DNA from: Stomoxys calcitrans
Lineage: Eukaryota > Arthropoda > Insecta > Diptera > Muscidae
DNA: 64,000 nucleotides
NCBI RefSeq assembly: GCF_963082655.1
Contig: NC_081553.1
Coordinates: 192,141,732 to 192,205,731, forward strand
Direction of reading: 5' to 3'
A model generated the notes under the pieces. That model was given only the letters and a program-made list of their open reading frames with translations. It was not told where the DNA came from and did no database searches. Positions 33,988-43,799 of this stretch are shown piece after piece (within the stretch, counting starts at the first letter, position 1; every line of letters starts with the position of its first letter). Made by a program: the position numbers and the translations under genes.

Positions 33988-35404
33988 TCAATTTATACAT
34001 TCCTCAGTAACTAGACCACGATTACGCATTAGTAGATTTTGCATACAAATGCATAAGTTGGGACTGTATTGAAAATTGAGACATAGGGCCGATCGTTCAT
34101 CGACCAAGAACATGAAATATGTTTTACCTTCCTCCGAGTAGACCTTATGTTCTATGACCATCCACAGTTCGGCATTAAGTAGGGGTTTGTGTTTCTTAAT
34201 TTGAATCAAGAACATTTCGGGTTCACGTACTATTCCCTCATAGATGGCATCAAAACAGTACACACCCAAACCGATGGCTGGCTGAGGCTGGAGTGTTATT
34301 TGATTGAAGTCTTCCAGCTGTGCTATATCGTCTATACATTCAGCAAGGAAATTATAGGCATACTCATTGCCACAAACTATTGTTATGTAGTGTTTCTTGT
34401 GGACCATGGTGTGGAATATGGGTGTGGGCATGTCTTGCTTTTGATAGAGACCAATCCATCCCACCAGTTCGCTACGTATAAATTCGAAAGTATAATTGTC
34501 AATGATCTCGTTTTTGCCCATACGAATTCGGGCATCAATTAAATCGTTCTCCGCATGGGTGATATTACGGGAGGCTGAAGCTTCTAAACGCAGTTGCATT
34601 AGCTCAACCTCGGAGTAGTAGCTATTAAAGATGGTCTGAAAAACAGAAAACATTATTAATCAATGTTTCAAGCTTGGAGGAGCCAGGAAGGCTTAGGATG
34701 GTACTAAGGACAGATCAATGTTAACTTAAGGTGGGATTTGTAAAGACAAGTTTGCGTTTTCAAGTGCTTTGCAAATACTCGACACATTTTCTTACCTTCA
34801 TAAATACTGGATCTCCACAACTATTGCTGGATATTAGATTTGCTAGTATACGTGGACTTTGCACTGCCGTTGCCTTCTCTTGTCCATTTGTTTTGACAAT
34901 AGGTGGCGATGGCTCTGGGGCACGTATTGGTGAATGTTTCGTACGGCAAACTCTAGAGCTAGGAGTAGCCTCAGCCTTAGTTTGTTTTTGATCGGCTTTT
35001 AACAGTGGCTTCTGAGAAATTGATTTCGTTGAGTCCTTAATGACAGCCTGCTGCTTTGTGCTATTATTTGTAGGCAAATCCTTCTTTATTGCTCCCAAAC
35101 CTTTGCGATCGTTTTTAACTTCTAGTGGTAACGGCAGTAATGTTCCATTGCCATCCTTACCCAAGCCCTGACCCACTTGATAACCCATTTTCTTAAGCAA
35201 CTCAAAGCCTTTGTTGCCTTCCTCAAGTTTCGTTTCTAGTCCCTTTTTTAAGTTGGCCGCTTGCAGGGCACGACAGTTCTCCAATTCTTTACGGGTTTGT
35301 GTTTGTCTTGTTGAGGGGTAAACATTTGTATTTTGTAAATTCTTTTCTTTTACTTTGGCCCAATTTTTAGCCCAATGAGTCTTCATTCTTTCCTTTGGCG
35401 TCAT
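33988..35404 (-). CDS. G-patch domain protein with an unrecognised C-terminal domain
   Basis: Two exons on the minus strand: 35404-34796 and 34635-33988, joined in phase 0 (donor AAG/GTAAGA, acceptor TTTTTCAG/ACC), giving 418 residues. The ATG at 35402-35404 has a good context (CACAATG); the open frame further upstream lacks an ATG. Residues ~63-106 form a G-patch (GFELLKKMGYQVGQGLGKDG, then GLG), the glycine-rich module that binds DEAH-box RNA helicases or RNA. It is closest in wording to the GPATCH11 type. Residues ~110-190 are low-complexity, Lys/Ser/Pro-rich. The second exon encodes a folded-looking region (FEFIRSELVGWIGLYQKQDM; ELWMVIEHKVYSEEGKTYFM) that I cannot assign to any family. 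The gene is intact and has its own AATAAA. Role probably RNA-related, by inference from the G-patch only. Confidence 0.85.
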
Positions 35405-35714
35405 TGTGGATGGTTTACAAAGTTTAATATACAAATGATATTAAAAAATGACACATATAGAATTGTAACGGTTTTTAACACTTGAGAGCGCTAGAAATGA
35501 GAGAATTGACACCAGAGATGGAAAATATGATACCAAGTACTTTTACGAAATGAGAGCATTTCATGGCTAGAGCTGCCATTACACGACCAGACATGTCATA
35601 TGTAATCTCAAAAATAGCAACTCTGATAGTTGTACACATCGTGTGATACGTACGAAAAATCTAATATGACAAATGGATATTGGAAAAAATATGAGAATAC
35701 ATGCTGGTTAGAGT
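35405..35714. other. Region between the G-patch gene and the channel gene
   Basis: Short unique-looking spacer that must hold the G-patch gene promoter. No TATA box is evident. Confidence 0.4.
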
Positions 35715-35953
35715 GCGCTCTGTCCGTATGGTACAATTCGCCATCTTGCCATCAAGCTGATCGACGTTTTGCCAACACACACAAAGAAATTTGTGTGCGT
35801 GTGTGTATACATGTGCGTACATGAGCAAGGAAAATGCGAGAAAGAAGATAACAAAAGAGAGAATGCAAACAAAAATCTGTCGTCTGAATACCGTTAAACC
35901 TGGCCGGCTGTTAACAGCTGTTTGAGTGAGACCACCTTTTTAAATCCGCCTTG
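35715..35953 (-). mobile_element. TIR element (MITE-like) copy in front of the channel gene
   Basis: The right end is GTGAGACCACCTTTTTAAAT plus CCGCCTTG, the inverse of the termini at 28139 and 28850. It shares TTAACAGCCGGCCAGGTTTA-type and AAAACGTCGATCAGCTTGAT-type internal sequence with those fragments. The left terminus is not clearly preserved. Confidence 0.68.
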
Positions 35954-36184
35954 ATAACAAATATTTTTTAATGGACAATTGACTTTACTTGTTTTAGGGT
36001 ACCCTGTAGTAAAGTGTCAACGACTTTAAATATTTGAAATTTTTGGTTTCTTATCGCCATGAAAACTTTAAGTAGTTCCTAAAGAAAAGCAATTATACTA
36101 TGTATCTTCATAACTTGCCTATGCACAGCATGCATCATACAATTCTCTGGCTTTCGACATGAAGAAAAGAAGTTTAAACAAATC

Positions 36185-38200
36185 ATGGTGGCAGTACTTA
36201 TTGTAATATTTTCACGTTTCATTGTATGGGAACATTTGGAGTTTGCGCTCTTTGCCTTATACAAGAGTCGAAAAGGCAGGAATAAACCACCAGAGGTCCC
36301 AAAGGCACCAAAAACTAAGGAGCACATAAATTTTAGTACTTTGGACTATTTGAAGGTACGTTTGGAAAGTGCCAAAGAAAATTTGCAATTAGATGCCAAA
36401 CATAAAGATGAGAATCTTAATATCGAATACCGCTTATTGACCAAAGACCTATGGCTTTTTGGTAAATATTTCCTGCTCGTTCTGTTGTTGATAGTTTATT
36501 CTCGCAATCCTTATGGTTATTACAATACGAAAATATGGAAAACTCTGCTCGAGGAGAATCGTCTCAGCCACTTTGGTTTGCCCCAAATGATGACAATCGA
36601 GGATTTGTATCAAGTCATAAATGGTAGCTTTACTCACTGCCTTAACCAGGGTTCCGGTTGTGATGGCTTACGATTAACCGAAAGTGGTTGGACTGATTTC
36701 GAAATGGCTAAACTTTTGGGAGTGGTACGTTTACAGCAAATTCGTTTGCTTACGAAGGAAAATGGTATGAAAACTCTGCAATATGACCATAAAGACTATA
36801 TGCCAGAATGGAGAAGTAAAAATCGCACCCTTTACTATGTGGACAAATACTGGAGAATCTATTATCCCTGGCTGTGTAAAACTTACCAAGGTGTTCTCAA
36901 TTGGCTTATGACTTTTAGCCACATGGGATCATTGTATTCCTATAAAGAAAATAAGGGCTATGTTACTCTATTGGCTAGAGATCAAGGGAATAGTGAAAAA
37001 ATTGTAAAATTCTTGAAGGATCATAACTGGTTGGACTTAAGAACCGCAGCAGTTTTTATAGATTTTACTCTCTATAGTGTGGATGGCAATATGTTTACCC
37101 TAGTATCGATTTTGGTGGAACAAACGCCTTTTGGAAATCTGATATGGCAACTCAATTTGCAATCTGTGGTGCTGCTAACGAACTTGGATCAACTGACCTA
37201 TGGACAATGGCTTTTGATTGTGATCTACACTCTGCAACTTTTGCAGTTTTGCAAAACTCTCGTTCTAAAATGGTGGTTCAATGTGAAATTTTTCCAAGTA
37301 CCCTGGAATTATGTGGATCTTGGTATAATTTTTCTAAATTTGCTTATATTCAGTTTGCTAATTTTACGCGAAAACTCAGTGAGAGATGTATTGGCCACAC
37401 TGGAATCATCCAACAAATTGAATGATATAGATTTTCGTTTGGCCAGCTGGTGGGATTACTGGGCCACCATCTCGATGGGATTTCTGGTGGCCCTAACCAC
37501 TCTACGTCTGTGGAAAATTTTACAGTTCGCCAGCGTTTTTCGTCTATTCACCAGGACTTTGTATACCGCCGCAGGCAGTTTGGCAATCACCATTTTGTCC
37601 ATTCACATATTTCTCTTTGCCATGGGTTTGGCTGCCCAAATTGTCAATGGCAGTCAAACGGAAATATTTTCACGTTATCTCAAAAGTTTGACCTCGATTA
37701 TGAGTTTCTCATTTGGCTTTAATTCTCACACCAGGCCAGAGGATTTATCTCATGGAGGCAATGTTTTGGGGTTCATTCTCTATTTGGTGCTGATGTTTGT
37801 AGTTGCCATATTTTTGATAAATATGTTCATAACCTTAATTTGTGATAATTTTGCCGAAGCACGCAACGAAAGGGATAAACAAACTGGGGGTCGTTTAAGC
37901 TATTTGGAATTTTTGCAACAAGAATATGAATATCTATGGGATTATATAAAACCTATATTTGATTTAAGATTTCGAAGCAAATCGAAGGTTACCATTGACG
38001 AAAATTTGGCTGAAAATTATAAGATTAAAATCAAAGGCCAAAGAAATGATTTATCTGAGGTAGAACATTCATCAATTGAAGCTGATTTGATAAGGTCCAA
38101 GCGAATCGAGCAAGTTGTTGAAATTTTACATTTACAAATGGAGATTTTACGACGTCAAACTATGTTGGATTATTTAGAATATGAATCAGAGGACGAATGA
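36185..38200 (+). CDS. Polycystin/TRPP-family cation channel (brivido / PKD1-like), N-terminus unresolved
   Basis: 671 codons from the first ATG. In fly relatives (Pkd2, brivido) such channels carry cations in sensory or sperm membranes. Visible in order: hydrophobic segments at 1-26 and 90-106; an extracellular polycystin domain from ~107 to 330 (GVVRLQQIRL at 179-188; FIDFTLYSVDGNMFTLVSIL at 291-310); membrane segments near 340-360, 372-395, 420-447 and 455-488; a pore loop (SLTSIMSFSFGFN, 501-513); and the last helix at 527-556 (FVVAIFLINMFITLICDNFA). A basic/acidic cytoplasmic tail ends YLEYESEDE. The frame is open upstream to 36083 and encodes another hydrophobic stretch (AIILCIFITCLCTACIIQF). 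The ATG is therefore probably internal to a larger protein whose earlier exons I cannot find. AATAAA follows at 38234. Confidence 0.85.
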   Translation: MVAVLIVIFSRFIVWEHLEFALFALYKSRKGRNKPPEVPKAPKTKEHINFSTLDYLKVRLESAKENLQLDAKHKDENLNIEYRLLTKDLWLFGKYFLLVLLLIVYSRNPYGYYNTKIWKTLLEENRLSHFGLPQMMTIEDLYQVINGSFTHCLNQGSGCDGLRLTESGWTDFEMAKLLGVVRLQQIRLLTKENGMKTLQYDHKDYMPEWRSKNRTLYYVDKYWRIYYPWLCKTYQGVLNWLMTFSHMGSLYSYKENKGYVTLLARDQGNSEKIVKFLKDHNWLDLRTAAVFIDFTLYSVDGNMFTLVSILVEQTPFGNLIWQLNLQSVVLLTNLDQLTYGQWLLIVIYTLQLLQFCKTLVLKWWFNVKFFQVPWNYVDLGIIFLNLLIFSLLILRENSVRDVLATLESSNKLNDIDFRLASWWDYWATISMGFLVALTTLRLWKILQFASVFRLFTRTLYTAAGSLAITILSIHIFLFAMGLAAQIVNGSQTEIFSRYLKSLTSIMSFSFGFNSHTRPEDLSHGGNVLGFILYLVLMFVVAIFLINMFITLICDNFAEARNERDKQTGGRLSYLEFLQQEYEYLWDYIKPIFDLRFRSKSKVTIDENLAENYKIKIKGQRNDLSEVEHSSIEADLIRSKRIEQVVEILHLQMEILRRQTMLDYLEYESEDE

Positions 38201-38233
38201 GAATGTCAATTAAAGAATTTGAAAATGGTTATG

Positions 38234-38239
38234 AATAAA
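38234..38239 (+). terminator. AATAAA polyadenylation signal of the channel gene
   Basis: Lies 34 bases after the TGA stop at 38198-38200. Confidence 0.7.
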
Positions 38240-38267
38240 ACATAAAAATTGCTTATTTTTATATTAT

Positions 38268-40690
38268 ACTAGCCGAACCGGGCCCGCTCCGCTGCGCCTT
38301 CTTTAAATCCCTAATATCTTTTAAGGGTGGGCACACTTCGCCCTGAATGCGGATATAGAGTTCGTGCCATGAAATTCACCAGTAATATCGCGAGTCGTGA
38401 AAAAATCCTTCCTGACAAATTTTGAGAGAATCGTTTAACAAAAGACAAATTTATTGCAATATTACTGCAAATCGGATGAACATATTTATGGGAGCTATAT
38501 CTAAATCTGAACCGATTTTGACCAAACTCTATATATATTGCGGTAGTCATCGAGGAAAGCGTTGTGCAATATTTTGGCCAGATAGGTCTATAAGTATGCT
38601 TGCTGTGGCTCTAGCAGTGAAAATCGGGCGATATATATATATATGAGAGCTATATCTAAATCTGAACCGATTTCCATGAAATTCATCAGTAATGTCGAAA
38701 GTCGTAAAAAAATCATTCCTGCCATATTTCGAGAGAATCGGTTAACTAATGCCCATTTTATTGCAATATTACTGCAAATCGGACGAACATATATATGGGA
38801 GCTATATCTAAATCTAAACCGATTTTGAACAAACTCCGTGTATATTGCGGTAGTCGTCGAGGAAAGCGTTGTGCAATATTTTGGCAAGATTGGTCTATAA
38901 ATATGCTTGCTGTGGCTCTAGGAGTGAAAATCGGGCGATATATATATATGAGAGCTATATCTAAATCTGAACCGATTTCCATGAAATTCACCAGTAATAA
39001 TGAGAGTCAGGAGAAAATCCCTCCTGTCAAATTTCGAGAAAATCAGTTAACAAAAGACCATTTTATTGCAATATCACTGCAAATCGGACAAACATATATA
39101 TGAGATCGATTCCTAAATTTGAACCGATTTCGAGAAAACTCCTCAGATACTGTGGCAGTCGTCGAGGAAAGCGTTGTGCAATATTTTGGCATGGTTGGTC
39201 TATAAATATGCGTGCTGTGGCTCTGGGAGTGAAAATCGGGCGGTATATATATATGAGAGCTATATCTAAATCTGAACCGATTTCCTTGAAATTCACCAGT
39301 AATATCGAGAGTCGTGAAAAAAATCCTTCCTGACAAATTTTGAGAGAATCGTTTAACAAATGACCATTTTATTGCATTATTACTGGAAATCGGACGAACA
39401 TATATATGCTAGCTATATCTAAATCTGAACCGATTTTGACCCAACTCCGTGTATATTGCGGTAGTCGTCGAAGAAAGCGTTGTGCAATATTTTGGCAAGA
39501 TTGGTCTATAAATATGCTTGCTGTGGCTCTAGGAGTGAAAATCGGGCGATATATATATATGAGAGCTATATTTAAATCTGAACCGATTTCCATGAAATTC
39601 ACCAGTAATATCGAGAGTCGTAAAAAATCCTTCCTGCCAAATTTCGAGAGAATCCTTTAACAAAAGACCATTTTATTGCAATATTACTGGAAATCGGACG
39701 AACATATATATGAGATCGATACCTAAATCTGAACCGATTTCGAGCAAACTCCTCAGATACTGTGGCAGTCGTCGAGGAAAGCGTTTTGCAAATTTTTGGC
39801 AAGATGGGTCAATAAATGCGCTGGCTGTGACTCTAGAAGTTAAAATCGGGCGATATATATATATGAGAGCTATATCTAAATCTGAACCGATTTCCATGAA
39901 ATTCACCAGTAATATCGAGAGTCGTGAAAAAATCCTTCCTGCCAAATTTCGAGAGAATCGTTTAACAAAAGACCATTTTATTGCAATATTACTGGAAATC
40001 GGACGAACATATATATGGGAGCTATATCTAAATCTGAACCGATTTTGACCAAACTCTATGTATATTGCGGTAGTCGTCGAGGAAGGCGTTGTGCAATATT
40101 TTGACAAGATTGGTCTATAAATATGCTTGCTGTGGCTCTAGGAGTGAAAATCGGGCGATATATATATATGAGAGCTATATCTAAATCTGAACCGATTTCC
40201 ATGAAATTCATCAGTAATATCGAGTGTCGTGAAAAAATCCTTCCTGCCAAATTTCGAGAGAATCGTTTAACAAATGACCATTTTATTGCATTATTACTGG
40301 AAATCGGACGAACATATATATGTGAGCTATATCCAGATCTGATCCGATTTTCTTCCGATTTCAATAGGCTTTGTCTCTAGCCCGAAAAACATGCGTGTAC
40401 CAAATTTGAAGACGATCGGATGAAAACTGCGATCTGTACTTTGTACACAAATTAACATGGACAGACGGACAGACAGACGGACGGACAGACGGATGGACAG
40501 ACGGACGGACAGACAGACAGACGGACGGACAGACAGACAGACGGACATAGCTAAATCGTATCAGAAAGTGATTCTGAGTCGATCGGTATGCTTATCAATG
40601 AGTCTGTCTCTCTTCCTTTGGGTGTTACAAACAAATTCACTAAGTTCTAATACCCTGTACCACAGTAGTGGTGTAGGGTATATAAAGTAA
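38268..40690 (-). repeat. Helitron-like element with a 305-bp tandem array
   Basis: The phrase AAAATCGGGCGATATATAT recurs with TCGGG at 38624, 38931, 39236, 39542, 39846 and 40151, spacings of 307, 305, 306, 304 and 305. Each unit holds two half-units with GAGCTATATCTAAATCTGAA. On the minus strand the 3' terminus is GGAGCGGGCCCGGTTCGGC followed by CTAGT (a CTRRT-like end). The 5' side shows ATACCCTACACCACTACTGT, the leader TTTGTAACACCCAAAGGAAG and a (GACA)n-type tract at 40457-40548. It inserted about 30 bp beyond the polyadenylation signal of the channel gene. Confidence 0.8.
40457..40548. repeat. (GACGGACA)n simple repeat
   Basis: Uninterrupted GACAGACGGACAGACGGACG-type units. It is an expanded version of the GTCCGTCCGTCTG tract found in the leader of every HINE-like copy here. 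Confidence 0.9.
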
Positions 40691-41280
40691 AGTATCCCAG
40701 TAAAATCCTGTTTGCCTGTCTGAGAAGAGGAAAATCCTTTACACTTTGTTTTGCTTTCCAAAAATTTATTTATGCATGTATATATTTATTATATAATTTC
40801 TTTATATGCTATAAACAGAGAGTACATAATGCTCATATGGTACATACAAACATGAATGGATGAATGGTGGTTGGTGGTGGTGTCTGAATGAGGCGTTCGA
40901 TACAATACAAAAATTAAACTAAAAAGATCTTAGAAAGGCATGCCCAAGAGAAGAAATTTTGGAATGAAGCTGATGGTTGTTATTATAGCTAACTAATAAT
41001 TAAAAAAAAAAAAATAAATCGAAAAAAGTATATACGTATATATATTTTACTAAGCTAGAATTTTTTTTTTAGCCTAGGCGAAAGTTTACCCCTAAATCGG
41101 GGAGTTTTCGCTTTGGAGTAGAACTTTCGAGTTTCGTTTTCACATGTTTCCGGATGAGGAACATTTAAACCGGGTACAAAAGCCTAAAATCGTTATCGTG
41201 TCGGATGGGTCGGGGAATATCAACTCTACATGGTCTACGCCTACGTCTTCTCCTCCATGATCTGCTGCTACTCCAACAGC
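40691..41280. other. Probable 3' UTR and flank of the chitin-binding gene
   Basis: AT-rich with A tracts (41003-41014). No second gene seen. Confidence 0.4.
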
Positions 41281-42573
41281 CTATTGTCGGCGAGAGGGAG
41301 GTGGCAAATATTCTCTATTTTTAGTTGTTGGATTAGCAATCGCAGCATTTCCAAACGCAGTTTCTCCAACGTTGGCATTGAAGTTACCTCCTCCTCCACC
41401 GGCGGAGGCGGGATTTGCAACGACTCCTCCTGCTGCCCCCGAACGTAGGACGGAGCCAAAGGGCGTGGGGGTGGCAGGAAATGTTTGTCCTCCTGTATTG
41501 CTGGCAGCAGGATTAAAGCGACCTGCACTGGTGGAGCCAGCATTAAAACCGCCTGTTGGCTGTACCGCCCCTATGGCTGAAGGTTGAACATTCACCCCAC
41601 CACCTCCAGTCACCGAGGGTTGTAGACGTTGTTGATTGAATATATTGCTGGAACTCTGGCTACTTGGCCTGCCAGCATTTGCTGCCAATAAGCCCGATTG
41701 GCCTCTTCCTATTTGCCCTTGATTCGCGGACTGTTGATAGCCAGCATTTGTGGGAATTCTATCATTGCCATAATCATAAATGAAGGCATTATTGGCATAC
41801 AGGCTAGGGGCCGAGGCACAATCGTATTGATTCCACCAAACACATACCAGCACTTCCTGACTGAATATGGTGCCATTGGGACAAAGGAAGGAGTAGGTGC
41901 GATTCAAGGCGCAAATATGAAAAACCTGACATTGGGCTTCAATGTCCGAGTAATAGCCCGGCAAAGGTTGTTGGGCACAATCGAAATTAGTTCTTGGCAC
42001 TTGGCCATAAACAGGATAGTCCACTCCAGGCACTCCAGGTATAGCTGAATAATCTCCCTCATAATCGGCATCTAAGCCACTTGCCCCAGTACCACTGCCA
42101 CCTCTGCCTGAGGCGGTATTACCAAATTGTGTTTGGCCATAAATACCGCCGGTGCCTGATGTTCCTGTTGAGCTGGGTCTTTGGGCAATATTGGGACGTT
42201 TTGGCAGATTGCTGGCGGCCCCTCCGAAAGCTGTGACCCCAGTAGGTGACAAGCCGCCTATGGGTCTTTGATTTTGACCTGAACCACCAAAACCTCCAAA
42301 GGGTCCAGTGGGTATAGTTGTTCCCGGGCCAAATGCGGTTGGTGCAGTGGGAAAGGCACCTGCTGCAGTCGAGGCGGCTGGAAATCCTCCAGTCAAAGGC
42401 CTTAGTGGTGAGGCCACAGTTGCGGGTACACCAGATGTTAGATCATTACGTCCATATTGGTAACCACTTTGAGCCTGGGAACAAGAAGAGAGGGCACATT
42501 GTTAATAAAATAATTTTTTTTTATTTAAAAAAAAAACAACTTACCCAACACATGGGACTGTACAGTAGGATAC
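41281..42573 (-). CDS. Secreted protein with one chitin-binding domain (CPAP1 / peritrophin-A type), 5' exon missing
   Basis: Two exons are found: 42573-42545 (29 bases; acceptor CTTTCAG, donor GTAAG) and 42474-41281 (acceptor TTCCCAG), the latter 397 codons plus stop. They are in frame (ILLYSPMCW-AQSGYQYGRN), and the hydrophobic micro-exon fits the end of a signal peptide cleaved near AQS. An initiating exon ending in phase 1 must lie upstream and was not found. The chitin-binding type-2 (CBM14) domain is at 41818-41979 with six cysteines spaced C-x15-C-x5-C-x9-C-x12-C-x7-C (core CQVFHICALNRTYSFLCPNG). The rest is Gly/Ala/Pro/Gln-rich low complexity, typical of cuticular or tracheal matrix proteins. 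Likely role: binding chitin in the extracellular cuticle matrix. Confidence 0.88.
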
Positions 42574-42649
42574 CTGAAAGAAGTAAGAATTAAATGGGTC
42601 CAGGTGAGAAGAATAGTCACTGATCGGTGTGTTTTAATAGTAAATATGA

Positions 42650-42957
42650 AAATTTGCCCATGAACATTCCATTAACGAACTGGGGCAAACTTCTTACATG
42701 TCAATGAGTGCTGTCCGATTCAATTTTAAGCTCAATGATAAGGGACCTCCTTTTTATTGCCGAGTTTGAATGGCGTGCCGCAGAGCGACACCTCTTTGGG
42801 GAGAGGTTATTACATGGCAAAGTTTCTCACAAATGTCGCCAGCATTTGGAGGGAATAGCCACCGCTGTAAAATTTTCTGATATTCCCGCCAGGATTCGAA
42901 CCCAGGCGTTCAGCGTCATAGGCGGACATGCCAATCTCTGCGCTACGATGTGAACAA
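42650..42957 (-). repeat. tRNA-derived SINE, near full length
   Basis: On the minus strand: head TCGTAGCGCAGAGATTGGC (A box), B box GGTTCGAATCC (plus GGATTCGAACCCAGGCGTTC at 42893), then the family body, ending near CCATGAACATTCCATTAACG-type sequence at about 42660. It lies upstream of the micro-exon, so it is probably within the first intron of the chitin-binding gene. Confidence 0.85.
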
Positions 42958-43034
42958 TTTTTGGTATATTCTCATACCTTTCCGGTAGAAAATTGATAAA
43001 ACAAATCTGCAGGAAAACCATGTGCGTTCTTAAT

Positions 43035-43447
43035 CAACGATCACACGGTGCCGATTTGATCAAGCAGAGATTTCCCTGAATTCCACAGTGGTTGCAGTAC
43101 AGCCCATCTATATTTGAAACTTTGCCACCAAGGCGCTTAGGGGGAGGAAACTTGGACAGAGGAGGGTCTAAAGGAGAGAGGAGGGTCTTAGACCACCTGG
43201 CATCGAGCAAAGATCTTCGAGATTAACTTTCCCGGGAGGGAGCAGTGGGAGGTGAGTGCTGTGTTTAAAGTGAATGAGACCTCGGTCTTCATAGATGACT
43301 CCAAGATGGAGTCAGGCACTGGATTGGGGGTTTAGTCCGAAACAATTTAGTTCGGTTTGTTGGTAAGATATATCGGAGTCGGTCAAAACGAGTGTGCGGG
43401 TTTTCCGGCTGAGATATGTGTCATGACGATAGCCGGCACGGAGTAAT
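43035..43447 (+). pseudogene. Non-LTR retrotransposon fragment with RNase H start
   Basis: The segment near 43262-43335 reads ETSVFIDDSKMESGTGLGV, the first RNase H block (DxSKxxxGxG) of an I-like element. The rest is interrupted by stops. Bounded by host-like sequence on the left and the CAA-tailed retroposon on the right. Confidence 0.65.
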
Positions 43448-43796
43448 TATGAGCGTCACACAGGCTGGAACACGCAGCTCCAATCTGTGTGGTGTTCTTC
43501 GTTATCATGGGTAGCTTAGCTGGGAGCAACCGGGAGCGTCCAAGGGTTGCGGATGCTCAATACGGAGTTGCTGCAACTGGAGTCGCGGACAATCAGCGGT
43601 ATCGAGTGAAGAGTCTCTGTGGCTGGCAGGGTGGCACCGGCTCATGCTTAAATACTGAGTGCCTATGATGCTCAATACGACAAGGCGAGATATTGGCACC
43701 TCTAAATAACCAAAGGCCATCATGTTTCCGCGGCAATCGATCGTATAAACCGTAAAGGAACTCCACCTCCACATACAAATGTGGCTACAACAACAA
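43448..43796 (+). repeat. CAA-tailed short retroposon copy
   Basis: Starts GCGTCACACAGGCTGGAACA and ends AATGTGGCTACAACAACAAT. The same body phrases as 47011-47397 are present in plus orientation (GTAGCTTAGCTGGGAGC, CGGACAATCAGCGGTATCGA, AATACTGAGTGCCTATGATG). Confidence 0.75.
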
Positions 43797-43799
43797 TGA

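Noticed and set aside
39043..40364. Many overlapping 70-144-codon frames on both strands
   Set aside because: Shadows of the 305-bp tandem array; the same peptide phrases repeat with the period.
40457..40548. Regular repeat resembling a CRISPR array
   Set aside because: A simple (GACGGACA)n microsatellite without spacers, in a eukaryotic element leader.
42827..43021. Possible first exon of the chitin-binding gene starting MVFLQICFINFLP with a donor GTATGAG
   Set aside because: It ends in phase 2, so joining it to the 29-base micro-exon puts the main exon out of frame with an early stop.
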